From Diphasiastrum complanatum (lineage: Eukaryota; Streptophyta; Lycopodiopsida; Lycopodiales; Lycopodiaceae), in assembly GCA_029204225.1 (NCBI GenBank), contig CM055097.1:50692195-50756194 (forward strand): 64,000 bases of DNA, read 5' to 3'. The position numbers were made by a program, and so were the translations under genes. Shown in pieces: positions 20,834-31,187 of this stretch; the stretch's first letter is position 1; each line of letters begins with the position of its first letter. The notes under the pieces were generated by a model that was not told the DNA's origin, did no database searches, and saw only the letters and a program-made list of their open reading frames with translations.

Positions 20834-21126
20834 ACTTTCTATGTGCATCCAAGCTTAGTCACTTGGTAAAAACATCAGCTGTCATACCTTGCGTTCGATA
20901 GTATTACAAGTTTATCTCTTTGTCAAGAGCTTTGCTTTTGACATAGTGATACTTAATTTCGATGTGCTTACTCCTAGAATGAAATCTGGGGTTGGTTGAT
21001 AAAGCAATGGCACTTTGATTATCACAAAATAAAGTTGTCAGAGCATATTATTTTAGACAAACATCTGAAAGTAAGTTTCTCAACCATACTGCTTCCTTTA
21101 TAGGTTGAGAGGCTGCGATATACTCC
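20834..21126 (-). pseudogene. Element G copia RNase H, right-hand piece
   Basis: Minus-strand copia RNase H C-terminal half: EYIAASQPIKEAVWLRNLL, then FCDNQSAIAL, NPRFHSRSKHIEIKYHYVK. It continues into 8829-8884 across element B. A stop replaces a codon after DVCLK. It is cut at 21126, right after the EY of the usual AEYIA motif, by the junction with element H. Confidence 0.85.
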
Positions 21127-21478
21127 AAGAGGCTAAGGTGGTAACCCAAAAGGTGGGTGGGGACGTGACCCAAGCGACCCTTGGGTGAGGTGGCATAGGG
21201 AGGGTGGTGGCCATGTGATCTGAGGGTAGGTGGACCCCATAAGGGGATGCCACTTATTTTTGGGGCCCATGTACTTGCTAGGTGGCGACCATAAGGCATG
21301 CCACCCTAGGGCAAGGTCTTTTTGGAAGGAAAAGAAGTGGGATGGGGGGTAAAGGCTCCATTTCCATCATTGAGGTGCTTATTGAGGCCTAGTCTTCTTG
21401 AGTAGTTGTCTCAAGTTCTCTAAGCTCTTTTGTTGCGAAGCCCTTGCAGCTTTTTCTTATCTCCTTCCTTAGAGCGCT
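21127..21478 (+). repeat. Family H 5' region (LTR/leader-like repeat)
   Basis: GC-richer stretch (AAGGTGGTAACCC, GGTGGGTGGGG, GGCCCATGTACTTGCTAGGTGG) leading into the gag ORF at 21479. A recognisable relative lies inverted at 63771-64000 (GGCCCATGCACATGCTAGGTGG on the minus strand). I could not place LTR ends or a primer site. Confidence 0.5.
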
Positions 21479-22760
21479 ATGGACACTGCTATGCCCTTGG
21501 CTGAAGGACCGTCTTCACCACCTCCTCCTCTTGATGTAGATGCTAACCAGCTAGTACTGGCCCTAAATCTGCTGCAAAACCAAATTTTAGAAATGCAAGC
21601 CAAACATGTCACGACCGAGCAAGAGTGGCGTTCTGCGACACACTCGCTGTCCGTTGGTGTTTATCCAACGTTTAATTCGGAATTCTTTTTGGGGAAAAGA
21701 AGGACTGGCTTTCCGATGTAGTATTGTCATGGCTAGATCGATGGAATAGTCATTTTTCCATGCACGATGCGCCTGATAATACGAAGATCACTTCTGCTCT
21801 CATGTTTTTACGCAGAAAGGCATTTACATGGTGGCAGGATCTAAAGGAGAGGGCTAGTGCCCCTTCTACATGGGATGCCTTTCAAGAAGCCTTTAAAACG
21901 ACTTTTCTTCTGGTGTTGGATGATTTTGAGCATTGGTAGTGTTTCACCACCGTGCAGATGGGTACTAGGCCATTAGATGCCTATATCCAAGAATTCCAAA
22001 AAATTTTGCTCCAATTCGCCTCACGATCCGATCCTATCCTCTTGAAGTTACATATTATTTTGGGGCTTCCGACAAAGTTTCAGTTTGAAGTGCGGTGTAA
22101 CCAACCGCATACTATCAAGAATGCAGTTCACTTTGCGAAAATCTTCGATGACGCCCATTTTGCCACTCGCAAGGAGCCAAATATGCCCAAGGCTGAACAA
22201 AAAGAACTTTTTTTTTTCAAAAAGCGGGGCAGAGCCTAGACAAACATTGGTTCCCAAGGCGAAAAAAAATGCGTCAAGTTGGATCGCGTAGACTACGACA
22301 AGGTGAGAATTGATGGCTTGTGCTTCTCCTGTATGGAGAAGGGGCATCTTTCAAAAGATTGCCCAAAGAAAAGGCAAAAGAAATATGGTGAGCAACCTAA
22401 ATCTTTTAAAGCGCCAAGTAATTCTTGTATTTCTTTCGTTGATTTATCCTTTAAGGATGGCACTAGTTGCAAGAATTGTTGTTTTAATACAGTTGTTTTT
22501 GGTCCCCATGATCTCATTCATATGAATGGAATCGTAGGACACCAAGCTGTGATTGTTCTTTTCGATGATGGTTCCACACGTAACTTCATAAATGCTAAAT
22601 TGGTGTACAAGCTCAAGGTAGCTACTGCGCTAAGTAATCACTTGTATGTGGTGAAAATGGTGTCGGGGGAAGATCGACAAGCTTGAGATCAGCTTGTTCC
22701 TTAGCTGCTACTTCAGATTGAAGATTATGTTGAACCGCTAGATTTTCATATTATGTGTGA
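21479..22760 (+). pseudogene. Family H gypsy gag and protease, 5' fragment
   Basis: Starts MDTAMPLAEGPSSPPPPLDV with a heptad-like stretch (LALNLLQNQILEMQAKH), then a Retrotrans_gag domain (SWLDRWNSHFSMHDAPDN, ALMFLRRKAFTWWQDLKE, LDAYIQEFQKILLQFASR). The zinc knuckle is canonical CX2CX4HX4C (CFSCMEKGHLSKDC, about 22322), followed by a protease active site with FDDGSTRNFINAKL. Frame changes near 21720 and stops at 21937, 22237 and 22684 break it. Sequence similarity fades after about 22760 and nothing downstream of protease remains before element C. A homologous fragment is at 62834-63543. Confidence 0.85.
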
Positions 22761-22848
22761 AGATTATTAAAATATTATTTTCCTATCCCGAGTTTGGGGC
22801 CATGTCCATGGTGATTTCCACTAAATTTCATGTTGTACATAAAAGGAG

Positions 22849-23485
22849 TGTGAATTGAGCACATATCCTTCTAGTGTAGCTCAGATTTGAGTTAAATAGG
22901 TTCAATTTTGATGACATGCAGTAGTTTAGATAACATGAAAAGTCATACTGTATGCATGCAAGCCACATACAATCAGTGCATGCAACATGCAAAGTAGTTT
23001 CTGTGATCTACACATGTCTAGGCAGTTTTATGAGTTGACATGCAGTACATGCAACATCCATGCATGCAGTTACACATGTGGATCTCTAGTAGGTGAATTA
23101 GTTCAGTTAAGTGGACTTTCCATGCAGCTCCACTGTAGGAATTAGAGTCTCTCTCATGTAGAAAAAACTGGGCATGTTTTGCCATATTGTGAATATTGAG
23201 ATTTTGGTGTATTGGATTCATTCTCTCTCTACCCAAGTTTTCTATGCTTGATTTTCTCTCTCTACTCGAGAGCAGCCTCTTTTTCCTATACTAAACACTT
23301 CAAATTATTCCTAACATTCATTTCTCATAGTGAAGAGTTAGACTTTTTCATCAAATGTATGCCATTGTGCTCTTGCCTTAGATTTTTCAAGCATATTGTT
23401 CTTTGATCAATCTTGTGCAATCACAACACCTCAGTAAGATCCTGTAGGGTGTGTGGTGAAGTTCGCACATGCTAAAAACTTCACA
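22849..23485 (+). repeat. Element C 5' LTR (637 bp)
   Basis: Starts TGTGAATTGAGC and ends AACTTCACA at the primer site. The start is inferred from the TG end and from a preceding purine run (AAAAGGAG), as no second copy is present to compare. The U3 half is dense in CATGCA/TGCATG words (22910-23070). Confidence 0.7.
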
Positions 23486-23500
23486 TGGTATCGGAGCTTC
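23486..23500 (+). promoter_or_regulatory. Element C primer binding site
   Basis: TGGTATCGGAGCTTC, one substitution from the canonical initiator-tRNA-Met complement. Confidence 0.85.
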
Positions 23501-24250
23501 ATGCTTTGAAGACGTGAGGGTGTATACATAACATCATCAGTGTTTTTGCTTGCAGGAACTCGGATTTGGGAGAGGGATTCAAACTCGCTAAGAGACAAGC
23601 TATCTGTGGATCATAAGTGGATCAATTCAAGGTTGATCTGATCCAGTGGAGCTTTGTACGGACAGAGAGCTCACACATGTGAAATTAGCCCTCATTAATG
23701 AGTGTTACTTCTCAAGGAATGATCCAAATTTGATGCTCAATAGCTTGTTGGATAAATATTGAAGAGTAGAATGTGTTGCTCTTGTTTCTAGATCAATTTG
23801 ATTTTTTTTAGAAGAGTCTTAGGCAATCAGAGAGTTTGAGAGGGTACTCAACTCGTGGGATATGCCAAAGTGAGCACACATCTGTCTTTTTCACCAATTT
23901 CATCATTTTTCAATGTCAATCAAGTAGAATTGGATAGAAGTAGTATTCTGAGGTCTTAGACTTTTCATTTCACACATATTACTGTGTTTGAGTTGAAAGT
24001 AAGTTCTTGGAGAGTTTATCAGTACTTTGAAACTCGTGGGAGAGATAGACTTCTTGCTTGCATGTGCTTCTTTTTTGTGACTGAAGCAAGATCCAAATTC
24101 AAGATAGATTGATTTTCTGTGTTGAGAATTTGTTCTCACATCTGTTGCTAGATTTCATAGGTTGGATCAACATCTGTACTAGATCCTAGATTGAGATAGC
24201 AAGCAACATCTTTCAACTCTATTTTTTTATCATTACTAGAATATCTCATA
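23501..24250 (+). other. Element C leader
   Basis: Untranslated region of about 750 bp with no credible ORF. A CACATGTG palindrome is at 23674-23681. Confidence 0.6.
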
Positions 24251-25230
24251 GTGAAGATGTCTTCATCTGGTTCACATTTTTTAGAGCACAGTGAGAGATT
24301 AACATCTTCCAACTATGCAATGTGGAAGATCAGAATGTCTATTTTCATCCGCATCTGCTGCATATTCAGACTCAATCTTCCAGCCAGGAATTACTCAGAG
24401 CTTCCTTCAGCACCTCCACCACGTTTTCCACTCCCTTTGCTACATTTGCTTTGTAGAAATAGACAGTTTCAACAGGATGTAATGGATATTGTGACTGGAG
24501 CTGAAGAAGAACTTGCTGTAGCCTTTCACAAAAGAACAAGAATTGCCCTTCTTTTTATAAAAATGAATGTTACCAATGAAGTGTTTAGAGAGATCAGTAC
24601 ATGCACCACTGCCAAGGAAGCTTGGGATACTCTAAAAACAATCTATGAAATCAAAAATACTTCTAGATTTCTTACACTTAGAAACCAAATATTTCCAAGT
24701 TATCAGAGAGTAGATGAGAGTGCTTCATCATATGTCAAGAGAGTTAAGGATCTTCATCAAGAGTTAGCTGGTATTAGTGATGCTCTTAAGAACACTGAAC
24801 TTGTTCAAGTAGTCCTAAATGGACTTAGAGATGAGTAGGACAATATTGTGCAGACTTATGCTATCAGAGAGGATCTTCCATCTTTGGAGACACTGCAAAG
24901 TGTTCTCATTGCTGAAGAAAGCAGACAAGAGAACAAGATGTTGAGGATCAACAGACTTTCATTGAAAGATGGTGGAGATGACAAAGCACTCTTCATCAGA
25001 GACAAGTCAAGAGGCAAGGGCAAAGGACAACAACACTTCAAGAAGGACAAAGCCAAATAAGGTGGTGAGGATCAGTCCTCACAAGCTGCGACATCCAGTG
25101 GCAAGAAGAAGCTGTCAAAGATCAAGTGTTTATTCTATGGCAAGAAAGGACACTATGCATCAAATTGTTTCAAGAAGAAGAACCAATCTAAGTAAGCTAA
25201 CCTTACTAATGAGGATGAGTGTGAGGTTGT
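24251..25230 (+). pseudogene. Element C gag
   Basis: Copia gag (UBN2 type) starting at MKMSSSGSHFLEHSERL: SSNYAMWKIRM, FIKMNVTNEVFREIS, AKEAWDTLKTIYE, FLTLRNQIF, VKDLHQELAGISD. An extra stretch at about 24345-24475, absent from related gags in this window (A and F), interrupts the early part without breaking the frame. Stops at 24836 (TAG) and 25058 lie in the tail. The zinc knuckle near 25124 reads CLFYGKKGHYASNC, with the second Cys changed to Tyr. Confidence 0.88.
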
Positions 25231-25323
25231 AGAGAGTTAAAGAGAGGATTCATTAATGATGTCTACTTTTTTATCTTTTTCTTTTAAGAATGAAGAAGTA
25301 GACATCATTAAAGCCTTAGAAAA

Positions 25324-26680
25324 TTGGGCAGACAAGCATCCAATCTTAAAGCCTTAGAACATTGGTGGATAGATAGTGGGGCTAGTTCCCATATGTCTAG
25401 TTCTAGAAACTCTTTCACTAATCTCATGCCATATCTAGGTGCAAAAAGATCAATCTATACTGCTAATGATGTAGAGTGTAGGATTGAAGGAGTAGGTAGT
25501 ATTCCACTGCATGCATCATCATCAAAAGTACCTAGATTGACTAAGAATCTCATTAGTGTAGGACAGTTGTTTGATAGTGGATTGGATGTCAAGTTTCAAG
25601 TTGACAAGTGTATAATCTCAAGAGAAAATGAAGTTATTGCTAGAGGATCTAGAATTGGTAAGTTGTACAAACAAGATTCTAGGGAGAGTGCTAACATTTC
25701 AGATATTGATAATGAGACCAAGGTTCTACAGGAGGATATGTGGCACAAAAGATTGGGACATCCCAATTTCAAAGCCATGAAATCTATGGTCAAAGAAGGA
25801 AAAGTTGTTGGTCTACCAAAGACACTGTCAAAGGAGCTTCTACTTTGTGAAGCTTGTGTGCTGGCAAAATCACACAGAAGGCCTTTTCCTAGATCAAGTA
25901 TCAAGACAAAGCAACCATTTGAACTTCTACACTCTGATGTTCATTTCTCATCAACTAAGAGCAAAGTTGGAGCAAACTGCTTTGTCTCTTTTGTAGATGA
26001 TTATACAAGATATTCTTGGATCTATATGCTGTCTTCAAAAGCCATGGTCTATGATGTTTTTCTTACTTTCAAAGCTTATGTAGAAAAGCAGTTTCCTTTC
26101 AAGTTGAAAGCTTTGAGAAGTGATAGTGGAGGAGAATACACTTCCAATAAGTTTAAATACTTTTGTGAGAGAGAGGGTATTCAAAGAGAGTTTTCTTGTT
26201 CATATACTCCTCAACAGAATGGAGTTGCTGAGAGAAAAAAATAGAACTTTGTGTGAATGTGCAAAAGCCATTAGGCTAGAAGCTTCTCTGCCTAAAGAAT
26301 TTTGGGGAGAGGCAGTTGCATGTGAAAACTATCTTTGTAATAGGCTTTCAAATCTTGCAATAGGAGGAAAGACACCATTTGAGATGTGGTATAAGAAAAA
26401 GCCTAAGGTAGATCATCTTAGGATTTTTGGCTGTGTATGCTTTGTGCATGTGCCTATAGAAACTAGAAAGAAGGAAGATCCTAGTGCAGTAAAAGAAATT
26501 TTTGTAGGATATGCATTACCAAAAAAACATACAAAGTTTATTTACCCTCTACTAACAAAAATGTTGTTAGTAGAGATGTGATCTTCCATGAAGATCAGAA
26601 GTTTAACTTGGATGATGCATAGGGCAAAGAGTTTCAAGCAAGATCAATCATCAATCTTGATGCTATTGAAGAAGAGGTGA
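25324..26680 (+). pseudogene. Element C protease and integrase
   Basis: Protease active site WIDSGASSHM at about 25366, typical of copia. It is followed by the gag-pre-integrase zinc region (MWHKRLGHPNFKAM, then CEACVLAK), and the integrase core with Asp in LLHSDVHF, Asp in RSDSGGEY and Glu in NGVAERK. A frameshift at a run of seven A (about 26234-26240) follows directly after the catalytic Glu; coding resumes in the next frame (CAKAIRLEASLPKEFWGEA, FGCVCFVHVP) to a TGA at 26579. All three catalytic acidic residues are intact. Confidence 0.92.
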
Positions 26681-28270
26681 GGCCGAGGCTTGAGGAGGAG
26701 CAAATTCAAGCTACCACACCAAGAAGATCTACACGAGCAAGATCTGAGCCAAGCATGCTCACATATGATGCTGAAGGAAGGCAACTGGAAGGTGAAACTT
26801 CCTATCATGCACTTTTTATATCAGATGAAGAGCCTAAGGATGTCCAAAAAGCACTTCAGTCCAAAGAGTGGGTTGAAGCAATGACCCAAGAGTTTGAAGC
26901 CTTGATGTCAAACAACACATGGGAGCTTGTGGAGCCACCAAACAACATGCATGTGATTGGATGTAAGTGGGTATTCAGAATCAAGTATAATCATGATGGA
27001 TCTATCAATAAGTATAAAGCAAGACTTTGTGCCAAAGGCTACTCACAAATCAAAGGTCTTGATTATGAAGACACCTTTGCACCAGTTGCAAAGATGGTAA
27101 CAATCTGAATTCTCATATCTCTTGCATGTTCTCACAAATGGAGTACGTTTCAACTTGATGTTTCTAATGCATTTCTCAATGGTTACCTTGAGGAGGAGAT
27201 TTACATGGAGCAGCCTCCAGGTTCTGTGAAGGAAGGTGATGAATCAAAAGTTTGTCTTTTGTTCAAAAGTTTGTATGGACTGAAACAAGCACCAAGGTTT
27301 TGGTATGCAAGGCTCAACTCCTATCTCATATCACTCGGATTTTGTCTAAGTGAATATGACCCTTCTCTATATTATAAGTTTCTAGATAACTTTGTAATTA
27401 TACTTCTCATCTATGTAGATGATATCATTCTTTGTGAAAATAATGAGAAGTTAGTTGAAGAAACTAAGCATGCACTTGGTACTGAGTTTAAAATGCATGA
27501 CTTAGGAGTTCTTCACTATATTCTAGGCCTTGAAATAGATTTTTGGAAAGGTCATGCATTTATAAGCCAAAGTAGATATGCACTTTCCATGCTCAGGAAA
27601 TTCCATATAGAAAACTGTAAAGGCATAGATACACCTATGGGGCACACTGTAAAAGTTCCTATAAAAGATGATGAAAAATCCTTGAGGACATCACTCTTTA
27701 TTGGAGTCTTATTGGCTCACTTATTTGGTTACAGTGACTAGGCCTGATCTAAGTTTTTGTGTTCACATGCAAGACCCAAAGTTATATCTTTGGAAGTTGG
27801 CTAAAAGAGTCTTGAGGTATATATCTTCTACCTTGGATTATGGATTATTCTACAAAGGAGAAGATCTGACTTTGATTGCTTTTTCAGATTCAGATTTTGT
27901 AGGAGACAGGTTGGATATGAAATCCACAAGTGCTTACAATATATTTCTTGGAGGGAACTTGGTTTCTTGGCTATCAAAGAGACAGGCAACTATTTCCTTA
28001 TCATCCTGTGAAGCTGAATACAAATCTCATACAACCACAACAAAGGAGGTTTTATGGATCAAAAGGCTACTTTTGGAGCTAAAGTGTTATGCAGATGAAG
28101 ATCTTCCAATTATCAAGAATGATAACATTTTTGCTCAAGCTCTTGCAAATAATCCAGTCTTTCATGCCAGGAGCAAGCATATTGAAGTGGCTCATCATTT
28201 TTTAAGAGAAAAAGTCATTGAGAGAGAGATCTCACTGGAACATGTTGCACCTTCAGATTGTGTTGCAGAT
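26681..28270 (+). pseudogene. Element C reverse transcriptase and RNase H (3' truncated)
   Basis: Linker (TPRRSTRARSEPSMLTYDAEGR), then RT: WVEAMTQEFEALMSNNTWELV, NKYKARLCAKGYSQ, a TGA at 27106 where Arg is usual (consistent with CGA to TGA), DVSNAFLNG, LYGLKQAPRFWYARL, and an intact YVDD box at about 27415. A frameshift near 27690-27710 leads into RNase H (SDSDFVGDRLDMKSTS, WLSKRQATISLSSCEAEY, FHARSKHIEVAHHFLREKV). The gene ends in CVAD at the junction with F instead of continuing to the usual FTK-containing C-terminus. Confidence 0.92.
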
Positions 28271-28781
28271 CTTGGATTGCAAAGCTTTGGACCAAATTTG
28301 TAAAGTCACTCCCTAGACCATTGAGGACAATCTGAACAAGCTCACTATCTTGAATCTTCTCTCCAATGGAAGCTAATTCCCTATCGAGAGACTTGATTAT
28401 GAGCACATAAACCTGTACACTCTCATCACTTCTCTTCATGCTTTGCAGAATCTGATTCCTAAGAATGAGAACCCTTGAAGTGTTACTAGACTCATAGATT
28501 GATCTTAGAGATTCCCAAGCCTCTTTAGCACTGGTACAAGATGATACTTCTCTCAATAAATCATTGCTTACATTCATCCTCACATAGTGAAGTGCAAGCT
28601 TAGATCTTCTTTTGTATTTAGCTAACTCTTGTGCACCTAGAGGTTCATCTTCCTCATCAATCAGAAACTCATAGAGATTTTGGAGCACCATGAGTGACTC
28701 CATCCTCACTTTCCAAATAGCATAATTGGTAGAATTTAACCTCTCACTAGCTTCTAGAAGGTATGCTCCAGCAGATCCCAT
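28269..28781 (-). pseudogene. Element F gag (C-terminally truncated)
   Basis: Starts MGSAGAYLLEASERLNSTNY with AIWKVRMESL, YVRMNVSNDLLREVSS, AKEAWESLRSIYE, LILRNQIL, SLDRELASIGEKIQ and VLNGLGSDFTNLVQSFA. No internal stop in the retained part; it runs on into antisense sequence of element C as a chimeric reading frame to 28215. The zinc knuckle is lost. Confidence 0.88.
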
Positions 28782-29377
28782 CTTACTAGTAAGATTCTAC
28801 ACACAAGATATAGATTTGTTTGAACCTGAATCTCACAAAGGTTTCTAACTTGCAGCGTTTCACTCAAATGTTGACTTCTAATCCAACAGATGGACTTGTA
28901 ATCATAGTTCTATCACTCCCTCACAAAGCTGGAATGAAGATAAGATGAATTGAAAACTACTCTCAAGCAAATTTTGCCAATCTTGGCTATTTTTGGACAA
29001 TAACTGACTCTATCTCTCTCTTTCACTTTGATGTACTTTCAAGACCTGGTTTCCACTTTAAGAAGGTCTGAAATCAGCCTAGATTAATTAGCTCTCATGA
29101 AACAAATTCAAAACTAATTAATGGCAAGTGATCTTGGTAGCTTATCTTAGGATTTGCACCAAAAATTACATCAAACTGACACCAGATGAAATTATAGTGA
29201 TCCAATGAATTTGGGGTTTTACACGTGTGAACAATACGGATTTTGATCCTGAAAAAGTTTGGGATCGAATCCCCTCACCAAACCTGGATACCAGCTCGCC
29301 CTTCCAATACTAGCTTTTTGCACCAAAACCTGCTAAAATTGGATTAGTTTCAGACACTGATCAATAGCCTTGTACTT
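28782..29377 (-). other. Element F leader
   Basis: Untranslated region of about 600 bp. A palindromic ACACGTGT occurs at 29221-29228. No other feature. Confidence 0.6.
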
Positions 29378-29390
29378 GGCTCTGATACCA
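29378..29390 (-). promoter_or_regulatory. Element F primer binding site
   Basis: Minus strand reads TGGTATCAGAGCC, an exact initiator-tRNA-Met complement, adjacent to the LTR. Confidence 0.92.
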
Positions 29391-30080
29391 TGTGAAAAGT
29401 ATAGTGCTAAGGACCATAAATGGATCTTTGAATGATCCACAAGGTTGATTGTGTGCTTGTTAAACAATCTATTAGATACTAGTCATCAAAAAACAAGATC
29501 TAGTTTAGCAGCTTGATAGAAAACAAGTAGAGACAATCAGAGCATTGATCAAAAACTATAATCCAATTCCACACGTGTGGAAATGAGGCTATAGTACGAC
29601 CTGTAGACAGTGTTTAGAATGTGCCAAAGCTGGGTTTCATTGGAATAAAAAACAATCACCATACAATGAGAGAAAACTCGAGTTTATCCTTGAGGCTCCA
29701 AAAAGTTTCTATCTCCTCACTATGGAGAATGAGAATACATAGTAAAAGACACTTCCTTTGCTAAGTTAGGTGAAAATCCAGCATGTAATAAGGAAGTAGA
29801 CTCAACTTTCTTGCCCTAATGGGAAAACCCTAACCTAGATCCAAGAGTCATGCTTGGTAGGTGCATGGTAGGTACAAATATTATCATAAATCATGGTCTA
29901 GATCCTACAGAGTAGGAATCACTACTAAATGGACACAACTACTCCTCTTGACTCGTGGTAACCTACTTTAGGTGTGAATGTACAAGTGGCACTTTGGCCA
30001 TTCAAGTAGCCAAAAAAAATATTGACAAAATGTAGAATATTCTACATGGCTAGATTTGCCAATGTAGGCAATTTCTCACA
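29391..30080 (-). repeat. Element F 5' LTR (690 bp)
   Basis: TGTGAAAAGT at 29391 to TTTCTCACA at 30080. The right end matches the right LTR end of element A (ACATGGCTAGATTTGCCAATGT). It carries a perfect 12-bp palindrome CCACACGTGTGG at 29569-29580. Confidence 0.88.
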
Positions 30081-31175
30081 CGAAGATTGAGCTACTCTTG
30101 TTTGCTTCTTGCTTATCCAAAGTGTGGCTGCACCGGATGCTAGAGTAAAACCTTCTAAAATACTTTTGCTATCATCCTTCATGGATGCCCAACTTGCATC
30201 ACTGTAAGATTCGATCTGAAATCCAACTTCCTTTGAATAACACAGTCCATAGTCTTTCATTTTCAGGAGATATTGTACTACTCTTTTTGCTAACTTCCAA
30301 TGCAACGATCCTGGGTTTTGATTAAATTGGCTCGGCCTGTATACTACAAATGCTATATCAGGTCTGGTGGTATTTGCAAGATACAACAATGATCCAATCA
30401 GCCTGTGATAGGGTGTATTGGCCATTCTTTTCTCTTATTCGAGAGTCTGCGGACAATTTGCTTTGGTCAGTCTCATTCCAGGTATCATGGGAGGATGCAC
30501 ACCTTTGCATTTGAGCATGTTGAAGTCTTCAATGATTTTTCGAGTGTACTTTTGTCGGTGAAGATACAACTTGCCACCTTCAAAGTCTCTTTTGATCTAT
30601 AAGCCTAGATAGATTTTTGCCTCTCCTAGGTCAGTGATCTCAAATATTCCAGAAATGTCTCTTTTGACATCTGAAATCAATTTATCTTTTCTTGAGAAGA
30701 TTAGCGTGTCGTCAACATAAACAATTAGAATGATAATTTCATCTTTGACATGTTTGATATAGACATTCGACTCAACAAATAAAGGTTTGAAGCCTAAAGA
30801 ATGTAGTGCTTTGTCCTTCTTTCTATACCATTGCCTAGCTGCTTGTTTCAGACCATAGATGCTTTTATTCATGTGACATCCGAATTCTAGATATTCTTGG
30901 CTTATAAATCCAAGTGGTTGATTCATGAATAAATCTTCTTCTAATTCTGCATGCAAGAAGGCAATTTTCTCATCCACAATATGGATATTGAGATCATGAG
31001 CTACTGCATAAGTGAATAACAAGCGAATTGATGTGACACGTTTGACTACCGGTGAGAAAGTATCAGTGTAGTCGATCCAATATTTCTGTGAGAAACCTTT
31101 TGCAACCACCTTGCTTTGTATCTGATGTTATCTCCATCAGGACCTGTTTTGATCTTGTAGATCCACTTGCGATAT
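30081..31175 (-). pseudogene. Element D: Ty1/copia reverse transcriptase and RNase H fragment (distinct lineage)
   Basis: Minus-strand fragment. RT: RKWIYKIKTGPDGD, ARWLQKVSH/VAKGFSQKYWIDYTDTFSPV, FLHAELEEDLFMNQPLGF, IYGLKQAARQWYRK, and an intact YVDDTLIF box. RNase H: RLIGSLLYLANTTRPDIAF, SDASWASMKDDSKS, TLWISKKQTRVAQSSCE. The QWYRK and DDTLIF style differs from A, C and F, so it is another lineage. Frameshifts lie near 31100 and 30425-30600. Both ends are truncated, by the F LTR on the left and by element E on the right. Confidence 0.88.
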
Positions 31176-31187
31176 TGACCGTGTCAA

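Larger units (their letters stand above)
22849..28270 (+). mobile_element. Element C: Ty1/copia retrotransposon, 3' truncated
   Basis: Plus-strand copia with 5' LTR, primer site, leader, gag, protease, integrase, reverse transcriptase and RNase H in the standard order. It ends abruptly inside RNase H (CVAD at 28259-28270), where it is fused head to head to element F; the 3' LTR is missing. Only a handful of stops and frameshifts are present, so it is one of the best-preserved coding regions in the window. Confidence 0.92.
28269..30080 (-). mobile_element. Element F: Ty1/copia, 5' end only
   Basis: Minus-strand copia comprising LTR (30080-29391), primer site, leader and the first 170 residues of gag, cut at 28269 by fusion to element C. 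The LTR end and gag are close relatives of element A, so A and F belong to one family. It sits against element D, whose RNase H it interrupts. Confidence 0.88.

Noticed and set aside
28215-28268. C-terminal extension of element F gag
   Set aside because: These residues are antisense translation of element C RNase H across the chimeric junction.
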